Shown: positions 1 to 10,116, numbered from the stretch's first letter. The stretch is 64,000 nucleotides of DNA from Pseudomonas frederiksbergensis (GCF_035751725.1 NZ_CP142104.1:1984001-2048000), one strand, 5' to 3'. The notes: generated by a model not told the origin, from the sequence alone. Program-made: numbers and translations.

Positions 1-38
1 TTTATCAGGTTGATCCGTGTGATGCGCGAGCATGCTGA

Positions 39-1118
39 CTAAAGGGTCAGCAAACGCTCGCCCAATCCACCGTTGGCCGTCAGCTCCAGGAACTCATCGC
101 CGAGCCGGCGGCTTTCGTCCATCGCCGTGCGCCAGTATCTACGGCGGCTCGGGTCATCGCCCATGAAGCGCTTGAAATCGTTGCGATCCGGCAGTTTGCC
201 GTAGGGCAGGCGGGCCAGGTATTCGCGCGACGGGGCGAGCAGCAGCACGTCCTGGAGGCGTTCGGCGCTGCCCTTGCGCCATGGCAAGCCTTTGTCGAAC
301 CAGCCAGGGATGACCCGGTCGGTGAAATGGGGATAGAGGACGATGCCCTCGCCGCTGTAGGGCAGGTCGAGGTGGTAGTCCAGCAAACCCCCGTCGCGGT
401 AGGTGCCGGCACCGGCGCCGGGAAGGTCGCGCACGCCTTCCATCACCATCGGGATCGAGCCCGACGCCAGCAAGGCCTGGCGCAGGTTGTCGGCCACCAG
501 GGGCACGAAGCGTGAAGGGAAGTCTGTCAGGGGATGCAGCGGTGGCGCCAGCCGTGGGTCGTGCACGATCAGCCGTTCGAAATGTCGCGACAGGCGCGCA
601 CGGCCTCGCAGGTTGTCGGCGATCACCGACGACAACCCGAGGCCCAGCCGGCCTCGGTGGTCTTGTGACAGCAGGCCGTGGCTCTTGACCACCATGATAT
701 TGAGCCGGTAATGGGGGTTGTCGAGGATCGTCAGGTCGCGACCTTCCAGCAGATCGTCCAGCATGCGCTGGGAGCTTTGGCTGACGCCGGCCATGGTCAC
801 GCCTTTGGCGAAACTCTGCTCGTTATACAAAGTGCCCAGGCGCCTGATGCCTTCGGCGGCGTTCGGCAAGCACGCGCTGGCAAAGCGCCAGGAGCCAACC
901 GAGGCGCCGATCAGCGACCGTTCCCGAGGCGCCGCAGGGAGCCATTCGCCGAACAGGGCCAGGTCCAATCCCTGGATGCCCAAGGCTTTCGGGCCACCGG
1001 CGGCGCCGGGCAGGATGCCAACGTCGGCGGCGTTGAGGCCGGCCTCGCGGATTCGCTTGAAGGCACGGGGACCGGCCTTGAGGGTGAGGGCGGGGAATTT
1101 GATATGGATGGCAGTCAT
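39..1118 (-). CDS. patatin-like phospholipase family protein
   Basis: Predicted patatin-fold lipid acyl hydrolase of about 359 residues. The three patatin elements are visible: a glycine-rich oxyanion segment near the N-terminus (GAAGGPK), the nucleophile elbow GASVGS carrying the catalytic Ser, and a DGG motif (RDGGLLDYH) carrying the catalytic Asp, so the Ser-Asp dyad looks intact. I see no signal peptide or membrane segment, so it is probably cytoplasmic. I chose the ATG at 1118 over a TTG seven codons upstream because the extra residues look like read-through of leader DNA. It is transcribed divergently from the PepSY operon that follows. The lipid substrate cannot be told from sequence. 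Confidence 0.85.
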   Translation of the reverse strand: MTAIHIKFPALTLKAGPRAFKRIREAGLNAADVGILPGAAGGPKALGIQGLDLALFGEWLPAAPRERSLIGASVGSWRFASACLPNAAEGIRRLGTLYNEQSFAKGVTMAGVSQSSQRMLDDLLEGRDLTILDNPHYRLNIMVVKSHGLLSQDHRGRLGLGLSSVIADNLRGRARLSRHFERLIVHDPRLAPPLHPLTDFPSRFVPLVADNLRQALLASGSIPMVMEGVRDLPGAGAGTYRDGGLLDYHLDLPYSGEGIVLYPHFTDRVIPGWFDKGLPWRKGSAERLQDVLLLAPSREYLARLPYGKLPDRNDFKRFMGDDPSRRRYWRTAMDESRRLGDEFLELTANGGLGERLLTL

Positions 1119-1270
1119 ACCGGTCTCTAATACTGGCAAGCGGCTGATTATAGCGACACACGACGCGGTGGGAGCTCCCGCATTGATGTGGGTCCCATGA
1201 TGGCAATTCAGTTTCAGTTAAGTTCACCCCGATACAGTTTCCGGTGATGATTATAAAAAGGAGAGAACCC

Positions 1271-1579
1271 GTGAACCGCCTGACTGCCTTTATTCTCGCG
1301 ACGCTCATGGCTCTTGGCGCTGGCCTGGCGCAAGCGCGAGACCTCCATGATCACGAGATCAAAAAACTGCTGGACGCTGGTACCATTCAATCGCTTGAAA
1401 AGCTCAAGGCCGCTGCTCTGGCCACGCATCCCGGCTCTGAAGTGACCGATACCGAGCTGGAAGAGGAATACGGCAAGTACCGTTACAAGGTGGACCTGCG
1501 TGATGCCGATGGCATCGAGTGGGACCTGGAACTCGACGCCACTAGCGGCGAGGTGCTCAAGAATCATCAGGATACCTAA
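1271..1579 (+). CDS. PepSY domain-containing exported protein (first copy)
   Basis: Small secreted protein (about 102 residues) with an N-terminal signal sequence ending near AQA-RD, followed by one PepSY-like domain with the typical acidic, alternating pattern (TELEEEYGKYRYKV, then WDLELDATSGEVL). PepSY domains are known as inhibitory or ligand-binding modules outside the cytoplasm. The GTG at 1271 is chosen because AAGGAGAG lies 7-8 bases before it, while the GTG-ATG pair at 1244 has no such site. The stop codon overlaps the ATG of the next gene (TAATG), so this is the first gene of a coupled operon with a second PepSY protein, a response regulator and a sensor kinase. Confidence 0.8.
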   Translation: MNRLTAFILATLMALGAGLAQARDLHDHEIKKLLDAGTIQSLEKLKAAALATHPGSEVTDTELEEEYGKYRYKVDLRDADGIEWDLELDATSGEVLKNHQDT

Positions 1580-1890
1580 TGAAGTTTAATCTACGCGCCC
1601 GCAGTCGCTGGGCGCTGGCGCTGCTGGCGTTCTGTTCGCTCGCCATGGCCCGGGACCTGGACCAGGACGAAGCCCTGCAGTTGCGCCAACAGGGCGTGAT
1701 CCTGCCGCTGGAGCAACTGTTGCAACAAGCGCTGGACCGCCATCCTGGCGCCAAGCTGCTGGAGGCCGAGCTGGAGGAAAAGCACGGCGTCTATATTTAT
1801 GAAGTCGAGCTGCTGGATACCGACGGCGTCGTGCGCGAACTGGACCTTGAGGCCGCAACCGGCCGTTTACTCAAAGATAAGGAAGACTGA
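1579..1890 (+). CDS. PepSY domain-containing exported protein (second copy)
   Basis: Second PepSY protein (103 residues), a paralogue of the preceding one. It has the same plan of signal peptide (cleavage near AMA-RD) and a domain ending in [11 protein letters not shown]. Its ATG overlaps the upstream stop by one base, and its own stop overlaps the ATG of the response regulator (TGATG at 1888-1892). The paired paralogues probably arose by tandem duplication. By analogy with other PepSY-linked two-component systems they may be periplasmic partners or outputs of the sensor kinase encoded two genes downstream, but that is inference. Confidence 0.8.
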   Translation: MKFNLRARSRWALALLAFCSLAMARDLDQDEALQLRQQGVILPLEQLLQQALDRHPGAKLLEAELEEKHGVYIYEVELLDTDGVVRELDLEAATGRLLKDKED

Positions 1891-2558
1891 TGCGCCTGCT
1901 CTTGGTGGAAGACCACGTTCCCCTGGCCGACGAGCTGATGGCCGGGCTGGCCCGGCAGGGTTATGCGGTCGATTGGTTGGCCGATGGTCGTGATGCGGTG
2001 TATCAGGGCACCAGCGAGCCCTACGACCTGATCATCCTCGACCTCGGGTTGCCCGGGGTGCCGGGGCTCGAGGTATTGAAGCAATGGCGAGCCGGTGGCC
2101 TGGCCACGCCGGTGTTGATCCTCACCGCCCGCGGCTCTTGGGCCGAGCGCATCGAAGGGCTCAAGGCCGGGGCCGATGACTACCTGACCAAACCCTTTCA
2201 TCCTGAAGAACTGCACCTGCGCATCCAGGCGCTGCTGCGTCGCTCCCACGGCCAGGCCAACCAACCGACGCTCCAGGCGGCCGGGTTGCACCTGGATGAA
2301 GGACGCCAGTGCGTGATTCGTGACGGCGCGGAGGTCCAACTGACCGCCGCCGAATTTCGCCTGTTGCGCTATTTCATGCTGCACCCCGAGCAAATCCTTT
2401 CCAAGAGTCATCTCGCCGAGCACCTGTACGACGGCGAAACCGAGCGTGATTCCAATGTGCTCGAAGTCCACGTCAACCACCTGCGGCGCAAGCTGGGGCG
2501 CAGCGTGATCGAAACCCGTCGCGGCCAGGGCTACCTGTTCGGCGGGCAGGCCCAGTGA
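1890..2558 (+). CDS. OmpR/PhoB-family response regulator
   Basis: Two-component response regulator of 222 residues. The receiver domain (about 1-115) has the acidic pocket E7-D8, phospho-acceptor D51 (LILDLGLPG), T79 and K101 (YLTKPF). The C-terminal winged helix (about 125-218) ends in the typical [17 protein letters not shown] and [10 protein letters not shown] segments that contact DNA. Its 3' end overlaps the GTG start of the kinase gene by four bases, so the two are translationally coupled. The overall look is that of the PhoP/QseB group. The signal and regulon are not evident, though the PepSY genes in the same operon are obvious candidates. Confidence 0.9.
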   Translation: MRLLLVEDHVPLADELMAGLARQGYAVDWLADGRDAVYQGTSEPYDLIILDLGLPGVPGLEVLKQWRAGGLATPVLILTARGSWAERIEGLKAGADDYLTKPFHPEELHLRIQALLRRSHGQANQPTLQAAGLHLDEGRQCVIRDGAEVQLTAAEFRLLRYFMLHPEQILSKSHLAEHLYDGETERDSNVLEVHVNHLRRKLGRSVIETRRGQGYLFGGQAQ

Positions 2559-3868
2559 GATCCATCCAGCGGCGCCTGAGCCTTGGGCTGATCGGTGTGA
2601 TGGTCGTGGTCGGCCTCGTCCTGGCGCAGACCAGCCTGTGGTTGTTCGAGCTGGGCTTGCAGCGTTATCTGGAAGCGGGGCTGCGCAACGACAGCGAGAA
2701 CCTGCTGGTGGCCCTGGTGCGCGGCCCGCAAGGTTTGCAGTTGGACGAGCGGCGCTTGTCGCCCGCCTATCTACGGCCGTTTTCGGGGCACTATTTCCGC
2801 ATCGATTTCGCCGACGAGCATTGGCGCTCCCGCTCCCTGTGGGACCAGGAGCTGCCCCGGCTCGACCATCCGGGCCTGCACAGCAACCTGCAACTGGGCC
2901 CCGAAGGCCAGAGGCTGCTGGTACTGCGCACTGACTATCGGCGCCTGGGCCAGGCGATTTCCATCAGCGTGGCCCAGGACTACACGCCCGTGCGCGACAG
3001 TTTCCTGAGAATGCAGCAAGTAGGCCTGGGTCTTGGCCTGGCGGGGTTGCTGCTGATCCTTTTGCTCCAGCGCCTGACGGTACAACGCGCGTTGCGTCCG
3101 TTGGAAAAGGCCAGGGAGCAGATCGCCCAGTTGCAGCGCGGGCAGCGTTCGCAACTCGACGAACAAGTGCCCAGGGAACTGGAGCCGCTGGTGGCGCAGA
3201 TCAATCATCTGTTGGCTCATACCGAAGACAGCCTCAAGCGTTCGCGCAATGCCCTGGGCAACCTGGGCCATGCGCTGAAGACCCCGCTGGCGGTGTTGCA
3301 AAGCCTGGCCTCGAACGAAAAGCTCGACCCTTATCCGCAATTGCGCAAGCTGCTGCTCGACCAGCTGGAACAGGTTCGCCACCGCCTGAACCGCGAGCTC
3401 AATCGCGCCCGGTTGTCGGGCGATGCCTTGCCCGGCGCACACCTGGATTGCGACGCCGAACTGCCGGGGCTGCTGGCAACGCTGAACATGATCCATGGCG
3501 AGCATCTGCACTTGGCTTACCTCGCGCCGCCTGGCTTGCAGCTGCCCTGGGATCGTGAGGATCTGCTGGAGCTGCTGGGCAACCTGCTGGACAACGCCTG
3601 CAAATGGGCCGACGCCGAAGTGCGCCTGACCATTGTCGAGACGGCCGACGGGTTCAGCCTGGCCGTGGAGGACGATGGCCCAGGCATTCCCGCGGAGCGG
3701 CGCGACCAGGTCTTCAGCCGGGGCACGCGGCTGGATGAGCAGACCGATGGCCACGGCCTTGGCCTGGGCATCGTGCGGGACATCGTCGACACCTGGGGCG
3801 GGATGCTGGCCTTGGATGACAGCGAGTGGGGCGGGTTGAAGGTCGTGATCGAATTGCCCAAGCGCTGA
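2555..3868 (+). CDS. sensor histidine kinase (PhoQ-like)
   Basis: Membrane histidine kinase of 437 residues, partner of the preceding regulator. A first membrane segment spans about residues 9-29, a periplasmic sensor region follows, and a second segment lies at about 155-173. Then come a linker, the phospho-acceptor region with H239 in [13 protein letters not shown] (the PhoQ-type H-box), and an HATPase domain with N box ([10 protein letters not shown]), G1 (DDGPGIP) and G2 (GHGLGLGI). The start is a GTG overlapping the upstream stop. All catalytic boxes are present. A REP pair follows immediately, marking the operon end. Confidence 0.9.
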   Translation: MRSIQRRLSLGLIGVMVVVGLVLAQTSLWLFELGLQRYLEAGLRNDSENLLVALVRGPQGLQLDERRLSPAYLRPFSGHYFRIDFADEHWRSRSLWDQELPRLDHPGLHSNLQLGPEGQRLLVLRTDYRRLGQAISISVAQDYTPVRDSFLRMQQVGLGLGLAGLLLILLLQRLTVQRALRPLEKAREQIAQLQRGQRSQLDEQVPRELEPLVAQINHLLAHTEDSLKRSRNALGNLGHALKTPLAVLQSLASNEKLDPYPQLRKLLLDQLEQVRHRLNRELNRARLSGDALPGAHLDCDAELPGLLATLNMIHGEHLHLAYLAPPGLQLPWDREDLLELLGNLLDNACKWADAEVRLTIVETADGFSLAVEDDGPGIPAERRDQVFSRGTRLDEQTDGHGLGLGIVRDIVDTWGGMLALDDSEWGGLKVVIELPKR

Positions 3869-3880
3869 TGTCCTGTGGGG

Positions 3881-3954
3881 GCGGGCTTGCTCGCGAAAGC
3901 GGTGTGCCAGCTAATAATGTCTGAGTGATACACCGCATTCGCGAGCAAGCCCGC
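3881..3954. repeat. REP element pair (inverted)
   Basis: A 17-base arm at 3881-3897 reading GCGGGCTTGCTCGCGAA is repeated as its exact reverse complement at 3938-3954, separated by about 40 bases. This is the standard inverted REP doublet of the P. fluorescens group. It sits between the sensor-kinase stop and the next gene and may also stabilise the 3' end of the operon transcript. Confidence 0.85.
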
Positions 3955-4077
3955 TCTCTCAAGAGTGATGGCATTACCGCAAAACCCGCCGCGTGACCCT
4001 TGCAGCTTGCCGCCGCTTCCTGCAAAGTCGCGACCTTTTTGTCCGGTGGCTTTCCATCGCTGTGCTTTGAGGTAACG

Positions 4078-5397
4078 ATGATAAATGCAGTAATTGCTGC
4101 GGTTGGCGTCATGCTGGTGCTCAGCCTGTCCCGCGTGCATGTGGTGATCGCGCTGATTGTCGGCGCGTTGGTGGGCGGCCTGACGGGCGGCCTGGGGATC
4201 GAGGCGACGCTCAAGGCGTTCAATGCCGGCCTGGGTGGCGGCGCGACGGTGGCGTTGTCCTACGCTCTGCTGGGCGCTTTCGCCGTGGCGATCGCCAAGT
4301 CCGGCATGGCCCACGCCCTGGCCGACAAAGCCCTGGCCATGGTCGACCGCCAGGACGCCGCCGGCGGCACAGGCGTCAAGTGGGTGCTGATCGGCCTGCT
4401 GGGTACCGTGGCCGTCGCATCGCAGAATATCCTGCCAATCCACATTGCCTTCATCCCGCTGCTGGTGCCGCCGCTTCTGTACGTGCTGACCAAACTGCAG
4501 TTGGACCGCCGCCTGATCGCCTGCGTGATGACCTTCGGCTTGATCACGCCCTACATGTTCCTGCCGGTGGGCTTCGGCAATATCTTCCTCAACGAGATCC
4601 TGCTGGCCAATGTCGCTCGCAGCGGTGTGGACGTCAGCGGCATCAACATCACCCACGCCATGGGTATTCCGGCGCTGGGCATGGTGTTTGGCCTGATCCT
4701 CTCGTTTATCACCTACCGAAAGAAACGCGTCTATGACCTGAAGAAAATCGCTCGCGCCGAGCAAGTGGCGGTGCGCTACAACCCGCTGAGCCTGTTGGTC
4801 GCGGGGTTGGCGATCGCGGCGGCGTTCGCCATCCAGCTGCTGCTTGATTCGATGATCATCGGTGCGCTGGCGGGCTTCCTGATCTTTTCGGTCTCGGGGG
4901 TGGTGCGTTGGCGCGAAACCGACGACCTGTTCACCGAAGGCATGAAGATGATGGCGATGATCGGCTTCATCATGATCGCGGCCTCGGGGTTTGCCGAGGT
5001 GATGAAGGCCACCGGTGAAGTCCAGAGCCTGGTGGAAGCCTCGGCGGCCTGGATCGGCCACAACAAGGGCGTCGGCGCGTTGTTGATGTTGCTGGTGGGG
5101 CTATTGGTGACGATGGGCATCGGCTCGTCGTTCTCCACGGTGCCGATCCTGGCGACTATCTTCGTGCCGCTGTGCCTGCAACTGGGTTTCAGCCCGCTGG
5201 CGATCGTCTGCATCGTCGGCACCGCGGGCGCCCTGGGCGACGCCGGCTCGCCCGCCTCGGACTCGACCCTCGGCCCGACCTCCGGCCTGAACATCGACGG
5301 CCAGCATCACCATATCTGGGACACCGTGGTCCCGACTTTCATCCACTACAACCTGCCGTTGCTGGCGTTTGGTTGGGTGGCGGCGATGGTGTTGTAA
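4078..5397 (+). CDS. Na+/H+ antiporter family transporter (YuiF-like)
   Basis: Polytopic inner-membrane protein of about 439 residues with roughly eleven or twelve hydrophobic segments. It looks like the Na+/H+ antiporter family (NhaC superfamily, YuiF-like), including the conserved loop [21 protein letters not shown] near the C-terminus and a glycine-rich [19 protein letters not shown] segment near residue 55. Members of this family are annotated either as Na+/H+ antiporters or as amino-acid permeases, and substrate cannot be assigned. The ATG at 4078 is preceded by GAGGTAACG. The longer reading frame from 4000 covers leader DNA without membrane features. Confidence 0.85.
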   Translation: MINAVIAAVGVMLVLSLSRVHVVIALIVGALVGGLTGGLGIEATLKAFNAGLGGGATVALSYALLGAFAVAIAKSGMAHALADKALAMVDRQDAAGGTGVKWVLIGLLGTVAVASQNILPIHIAFIPLLVPPLLYVLTKLQLDRRLIACVMTFGLITPYMFLPVGFGNIFLNEILLANVARSGVDVSGINITHAMGIPALGMVFGLILSFITYRKKRVYDLKKIARAEQVAVRYNPLSLLVAGLAIAAAFAIQLLLDSMIIGALAGFLIFSVSGVVRWRETDDLFTEGMKMMAMIGFIMIAASGFAEVMKATGEVQSLVEASAAWIGHNKGVGALLMLLVGLLVTMGIGSSFSTVPILATIFVPLCLQLGFSPLAIVCIVGTAGALGDAGSPASDSTLGPTSGLNIDGQHHHIWDTVVPTFIHYNLPLLAFGWVAAMVL

Positions 5398-5556
5398 GGT
5401 CGACCAACAAGACTCAAGGACCGAGTCGCCCCCTTCGAATCCAGCAAGCATGCTGCTGACAGTTCGCGATAGCCGGTTAAACCTGTCCTACAGTTTTGCC
5501 GTGCCCTGCCGTTAACCCAGCTAACCACGCCAATAACACCTACAAGAGTGAACAGC

Positions 5557-7236
5557 ATGCGCCTGAGCTTGAAGGCTAAAGTCCTGTCCCTTGCGATACT
5601 CCCGGTATTGCTGTCCGCTGTGATCATCAGCCTGACCACTGCGTTCATCTTGAAGGAACAGGCCAGCAAAGAAGTCCAGCAGACCCGCGAGCGCCTGCTC
5701 AGCGAAGCCAAGGCCACGCTGCAGAATTATGTCGCGGTCGGGCTGACAGCCATCAAGCCGCTCTACGATGCCGCCGCGCCAGGCGATAACGAAGCACGCG
5801 CCCAGGCGATCAAGCTCTTGTCGAATATCAGCTACGGCAAGGACGGCTATTTCTTCGGCTATGACTCCGAGACCATTCGTCTGTTCAAGGCCAACAGCCC
5901 CGATGGCGTGGGCAAAAGCTTCAAGGACAACCGCGACCCGAACGGTGTCTACGTCAACCGTGACTTGGTGAAAGTCGCCAAGGACGGCACGCATTACCTC
6001 GAATACAGTTCGCCACTGCCCGGCAGCAAGGACCTGGTGCCCAAGCTCGGCTACACCGAATACCTGCCCAAATGGGATCTGGCGGTAGGCAGTTCGGTCA
6101 ACCTGGACGGTATCGAAGCCCAGGTGGCGTTGGTGGAAGCCAAGGTCCACGACCGCCTGCAAGGTGTGATCCTGAGCATCGTCGGGATCGCCGCCGTCGT
6201 GTTGCTGGTGATTGCAGTCGTGGGCCTGGTGCTCGCCAATACCATCCTGCGTCCTTTGCACCTGATGAAGGACAACCTTGACGACATCGCGGCGGGCGAG
6301 GGCGACCTGACCCGGCGCCTGGCGATCACCAGCCAGGATGAACTGGGCCAGTTGGCCGGTTCGTTCAACCGTTTCGTCGACAAGATCCACGGCCTGGTCC
6401 GGCAGATCACTGACATGACCTCGCAATTGACCGGCCTGGTGACGCAAGTTTCCGAGCAGGCCCAGCGCTCCGAGCAGGCGATGGAGCGTCAGCGCCACGA
6501 AACCGACCAGGTCGCCACCGCGATCAACGAGATGTCGTCCGCCGCCCAGGAAGTCGCCCGCAGTGCCCAGGGCGCTGCCGTCGCGGCCCAGCAGACCGAC
6601 GAAGAAGGGCAGTCGGCCAAGCGCGTGGTGGCCGGCAGCATCCAGCAGATTCATGCATTGGTGAACGATATCCGCAGCAGCGGCGTGTCCCTGGACAGCC
6701 TGCAACAGGACGTCGCTTCGATTGTCAGTGTGCTCGGGGTGATTCGTTCCATCGCCGAGCAGACCAACTTGCTGGCCCTGAACGCTGCCATCGAGGCCGC
6801 ACGTGCCGGTGAGGCGGGGCGTGGGTTTGCGGTGGTGGCCGATGAAGTCCGCGCCCTTGCCAGTCGGACCCAGCAAAGCACCCAGGAAATACAGGGCATG
6901 ATCGATCGCCTGCAATCGGGTACTCATGCGGCGGTGGAGGCGATGCGCCGTTCCAGTGAGGCCGGCGATGGCACTTCGGAGCGGGCCAACGAGGCCGGCG
7001 CGTCACTGGACACCATGGCGCAGTTGATTGGCACCATCAACTCGATGAACGCCCAGATCGCCAGCGCGGCCGAGGAACAAACCGCCGTGGCCGAAGAAAT
7101 CAACCGCAGCGTGCATCAGATTGCCGTGGCCGTGGACAGCGTTGCCGACGAAACCCAACGCGGCGCCCAGACCTCCCGCAGCCTGGCCGACCTGGGCCAG
7201 CGCCTGGGCCAATTGGTGGGGCAGTTCCGGATCTGA
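5557..7236 (+). CDS. methyl-accepting chemotaxis protein with Cache-type sensor
   Basis: Chemoreceptor of about 559 residues. N-terminal membrane segment (about 10-32), periplasmic single Cache domain (about 35-195, with the typical GYFFGYD segment), second membrane segment (about 205-227), HAMP domain (about 228-285), then a long methylation and signalling helix region with the hairpin tip EQTNLLALNAAIEAARAGE, which contacts CheA and CheW. There is no C-terminal CheR pentapeptide. The ATG at 5557 is preceded by AAGAG eight bases away. A GTG three codons upstream is also possible. Single-Cache receptors often bind small organic acids or polyamines, but the ligand is unknown here. Confidence 0.92.
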   Translation: MRLSLKAKVLSLAILPVLLSAVIISLTTAFILKEQASKEVQQTRERLLSEAKATLQNYVAVGLTAIKPLYDAAAPGDNEARAQAIKLLSNISYGKDGYFFGYDSETIRLFKANSPDGVGKSFKDNRDPNGVYVNRDLVKVAKDGTHYLEYSSPLPGSKDLVPKLGYTEYLPKWDLAVGSSVNLDGIEAQVALVEAKVHDRLQGVILSIVGIAAVVLLVIAVVGLVLANTILRPLHLMKDNLDDIAAGEGDLTRRLAITSQDELGQLAGSFNRFVDKIHGLVRQITDMTSQLTGLVTQVSEQAQRSEQAMERQRHETDQVATAINEMSSAAQEVARSAQGAAVAAQQTDEEGQSAKRVVAGSIQQIHALVNDIRSSGVSLDSLQQDVASIVSVLGVIRSIAEQTNLLALNAAIEAARAGEAGRGFAVVADEVRALASRTQQSTQEIQGMIDRLQSGTHAAVEAMRRSSEAGDGTSERANEAGASLDTMAQLIGTINSMNAQIASAAEEQTAVAEEINRSVHQIAVAVDSVADETQRGAQTSRSLADLGQRLGQLVGQFRI

Positions 7237-7274
7237 TCCGGGCAAGTCGTTCCGCCAACTTAAGTCGAGCGCTG

Positions 7275-7306
7275 TTGTGGCGAGGGGATTTATCCCCTCG
7301 CCACAA
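7275..7306. terminator. perfect 15-bp palindrome between convergent genes
   Basis: TTGTGGCGAGGGGAT at 7275-7289 is followed, after two bases, by its exact complement ending at 7306. It lies between the convergent chemoreceptor and trhP genes and can act as a bidirectional terminator. The same GTGGCGAGGG core recurs near 10776, 20540, 30270, 43872 and 52300, so this is also a member of a dispersed repeat family. Confidence 0.6.
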
Positions 7307-7309
7307 TGA

Positions 7310-8641
7310 TCAGGCAGCCAACTCCCGCACATCCCGCATCAACAACCCAAACCGCAAATCCACCGCATCCGGAATCGGCACATACACCACGTGCCCGTCT
7401 CCCGGTGCGACGTCGATGCCTTGGCCCTTGACGTTCTGCAACTGATGCAGGTCGAAGTGGAAGTTGCCCTTGGGCGTCATCAGCTCCATGTGATCCCCCA
7501 GGCCGAAGCGATTCTTCACCCGTACTTCGGCCATGCGCTCACGGCGGGCGCCGGTCAGTTCGCCGACGAACTGCTGGCGCTCCGACACCGAGCTGCCGTT
7601 CTGGTAGTTCTGATATTCATCGTGCACATGGCGACGCAGGAAACCTTCGGTGTACCCGCGTTGGGCGAGGGATTCGAGGTCGGTCATGAGGCTGCGGTCG
7701 AACTCACGGCCAGTCATCGCGTCATCGATGGCGCGGCGATATACCTGGGTGGTGCGCGCGCAATAGAAGTGCGACTTGGTCCGGCCTTCGATCTTCAGCG
7801 AATGTACGCCCATGCGAGTCAGGCGTTCCACATGCTGCACGGCTCGCAAGTCCTTGGCATTCATGATGTAGGTGCCGTGCTCGTCCTCGAAGGCCGGCAT
7901 GGATTCGTCCGGGCGGTTGGCCTCTTGCAGCAGGAACACTTGGTCGGTCGGCGCGCCGAGGCCCAGGGTCGGTTCCGGCTGATACACCTGGACGATGTCG
8001 CCCACGGTATTTTCCACTGCCGGTTGCGCCGAATATTTCCAGCGGCAGGCGTTGGTGCAACTGCCCTGGTTGGCATCGCGCCGGTTCAGGTAGCCCGACA
8101 GCAGGCAGCGTCCGGAATAGGCCATGCACAGCGCGCCGTGGACAAACACCTCCAGCTCCATGGCCGGCACCTGCTGGCGAATCTCGGCAATTTCCTCCAG
8201 CGACAACTCGCGAGAGAGGATGATCCGGCTCAGGCCCTGCTGTTGCCAGAACTCGACGCTGGCCCAGTTCACCGTGTTGGCCTGCACCGACAGATGGATC
8301 GGCATCTGTGGGAAATGCCGGCGAACCAGCATGATCAGCCCCGGGTCGGACATGATCAGTGCGTCCGGGCCCATCGCGATCACCGGTTCGAGATCCTTGA
8401 GGAAGGTGCGTAGCTTGGCGTTGTGCGGGGCGATGTTCACCACCACATAGAAGCGCTTGCCCAGGCTTTGGGCTTCATGAATGCCCAAGGCCAGGTTGGC
8501 GTGGTCGAATTCATTGTTGCGCACTCGCAAGCTGTAGCGCGGTTGGCCGGCATAGACCGCATCGGCGCCGTAGGCGAAGGCGTAGCGCATGTTTTTCAGG
8601 GTGCCGGCAGGGGCGAGCAGTTCGGGGGCTACGAGGTGCAT
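7310..8641 (-). CDS. trhP: tRNA hydroxylation protein TrhP (peptidase U32 family)
   Basis: U32-family protein of about 443 residues, very close to E. coli YegQ/TrhP, which takes part in making 5-hydroxyuridine at tRNA wobble positions. Conserved landmarks are ELLAPAGTLKNMRYAFAYG at the N-terminus, IHLSVQANTVNW, the Cys cluster HGALCMAYSGRCLLSG with a later SCTNACRW (the U32 iron-sulfur and catalytic region), and SLKIEGRTKS. The start is placed at the ATG at 8641 because the E. coli protein begins just before ELLSPAG. In-frame ATG 8680 and TTG 8710 add residues without family support. It is convergent with the chemoreceptor gene and divergent from the AI-2E permease gene. Confidence 0.9.
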   Translation of the reverse strand: MHLVAPELLAPAGTLKNMRYAFAYGADAVYAGQPRYSLRVRNNEFDHANLALGIHEAQSLGKRFYVVVNIAPHNAKLRTFLKDLEPVIAMGPDALIMSDPGLIMLVRRHFPQMPIHLSVQANTVNWASVEFWQQQGLSRIILSRELSLEEIAEIRQQVPAMELEVFVHGALCMAYSGRCLLSGYLNRRDANQGSCTNACRWKYSAQPAVENTVGDIVQVYQPEPTLGLGAPTDQVFLLQEANRPDESMPAFEDEHGTYIMNAKDLRAVQHVERLTRMGVHSLKIEGRTKSHFYCARTTQVYRRAIDDAMTGREFDRSLMTDLESLAQRGYTEGFLRRHVHDEYQNYQNGSSVSERQQFVGELTGARRERMAEVRVKNRFGLGDHMELMTPKGNFHFDLHQLQNVKGQGIDVAPGDGHVVYVPIPDAVDLRFGLLMRDVRELAA

Positions 8642-8786
8642 GGTGGCGTCGGACCGCAAAAAGCGGCGAGGGTAGGCCATGGCCGGCCCGGTGGTATTGA
8701 TCTGGATCAAGGCTGCGCAACAGACGCGACGGCACTCCGGCGAATCCTGGCGGACTAATGTTTATCTGCCAAGGAATGGAAAGCCA

Positions 8787-9848
8787 ATGAACCGCAAGAA
8801 CCTCCAAAACAAGTCGCAGATGTTGTTGCTGATCCTGGTCAGCATCGCCTTCGTCTGGATCCTGCTGCCGTTCTACGGGGCAGTGTTCTGGGCCGTTATC
8901 CTCGGCATCGTCTTCGCGCCACTGCAGCGGCGCCTGCAATTGAAGCTCAACTGGCCGCGCAACCTCACGACGCTATTGACCCTGACCACTTGCATGCTGA
9001 TTGCTATCTTGCCGGTGATCGTCATCAGCACCTTGCTGGTCCAGGAAGGTGCGGCCCTCTACAAGAGCCTGGAAAGCGGCGAGCTGGACGTTGCTGATTA
9101 CCTGGCGCGCTTCAAGGACGCATTGCCACCGTACTTCCAGCACCTGCTGGACCGTTTCGGCCTGGGCAACCTGAACGGGCTGCGGGACAAGATCGTCAAG
9201 AGCGCGATGCAGGGCAGCGAGTTCTTCGCCACCCAGGCGTTCAGTTTCGGCCAGGGCACGTTCCAATTCCTGGTGAGTTTTTTCGTGATGCTCTACCTGC
9301 TGTTCTTTTTCCTGCGCGACGGGCCGGAACTGGTACGCAAGGTGCGCTCGGCGGTGCCGCTGGCCGAGCACCAGAAGCGCCGCCTGCAATTGAAATTCAA
9401 CCGCGTGGTGCGGGCGACGGTGAAGGGCAACCTGCTGGTCGCGATCACCCAAGGCGCGTTAGGCGGCTTGATCTTCTGGGTGCTCGGCATCCCGACGGTG
9501 TTGCCTTGGGCGGTGCTGATGGCGTTCCTGTCGCTGTTGCCGGCCGTGGGGGCGGGCATCGTCTGGGCGCCGGTGGCGGTGTATTTCCTGTTGTCCGGGG
9601 CGATCTGGCAGGGCGTGGTGCTGACGCTGTTCGGCGTATTCGTGATTGGCCTGGTGGACAACTTCTTGCGGCCGATCCTGGTGGGCAAGGACACCAAGAT
9701 GCCGGACTACATGGTCCTGGTCTCGACGCTGGGCGGGTTGGCGGTGTTCGGCCTGAATGGCTTCGTCATCGGCCCGCTGATCGCCGCACTGTTCATGTCG
9801 TGCTGGGCGCTGTTCGTCGAAAACACGCCTCGGGTGCAGTTGCCCTAG
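8787..9848 (+). CDS. AI-2E family transporter
   Basis: Inner-membrane protein of 353 residues of the AI-2 exporter/PerM superfamily. Two hydrophobic segments sit near the N-terminus (about 10-65), followed by a soluble region and five or six C-terminal segments, including the conserved GALGGLIFWVLGIPTVLPWA and GLVDNFLRPILVGK regions. The ATG at 8787 is preceded by AAGGAATGGAAAG. Family members export autoinducer-2 in E. coli or act as Na+/H+ antiporters in some bacteria, so the substrate is open. The last codons overlap the end of the small convergent gene that follows by four bases. Confidence 0.87.
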   Translation: MNRKNLQNKSQMLLLILVSIAFVWILLPFYGAVFWAVILGIVFAPLQRRLQLKLNWPRNLTTLLTLTTCMLIAILPVIVISTLLVQEGAALYKSLESGELDVADYLARFKDALPPYFQHLLDRFGLGNLNGLRDKIVKSAMQGSEFFATQAFSFGQGTFQFLVSFFVMLYLLFFFLRDGPELVRKVRSAVPLAEHQKRRLQLKFNRVVRATVKGNLLVAITQGALGGLIFWVLGIPTVLPWAVLMAFLSLLPAVGAGIVWAPVAVYFLLSGAIWQGVVLTLFGVFVIGLVDNFLRPILVGKDTKMPDYMVLVSTLGGLAVFGLNGFVIGPLIAALFMSCWALFVENTPRVQLP

Positions 9849-10027
9849 GCGCGCAGGAGGTAGGGGCCGATACGTTGCGACATGGCCTGGGCGGCGGGCA
9901 GTGAAGTCAGCGGGCCGCTGACGGTCACGCCGTCCTGCACCAGATACCAGCAAGCCAACAGGCCACGCTCCCTGAGTGGGGCGGGAACGGCGCTGCCAAC
10001 GACAGACATGATTTGAACCTTGGGCAT
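9845..10027 (-). CDS. small conserved hypothetical protein (60 aa)
   Basis: A 60-residue protein with no family I recognise. The ATG at 10027 is preceded at ideal distance by TGGAGG, which strongly supports translation. The sequence contains a short hydrophobic CWYLVQDGVTVSG stretch followed by an alanine/glutamine-rich helix (LPAAQAMSQR), giving the look of a small soluble alpha/beta unit. It overlaps the 3' end of the AI-2E permease gene tail to tail by four bases. Confidence 0.7.
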   Translation of the reverse strand: MPKVQIMSVVGSAVPAPLRERGLLACWYLVQDGVTVSGPLTSLPAAQAMSQRIGPYLLRA

Positions 10028-10116
10028 GGGAAACCTCCATCAATCGATGGGGTTACCTTACGTTTCATGCGGGATGGAGAAAAATCAACGGTCTCAATAG
10101 TAGGAATCGATGCCGC

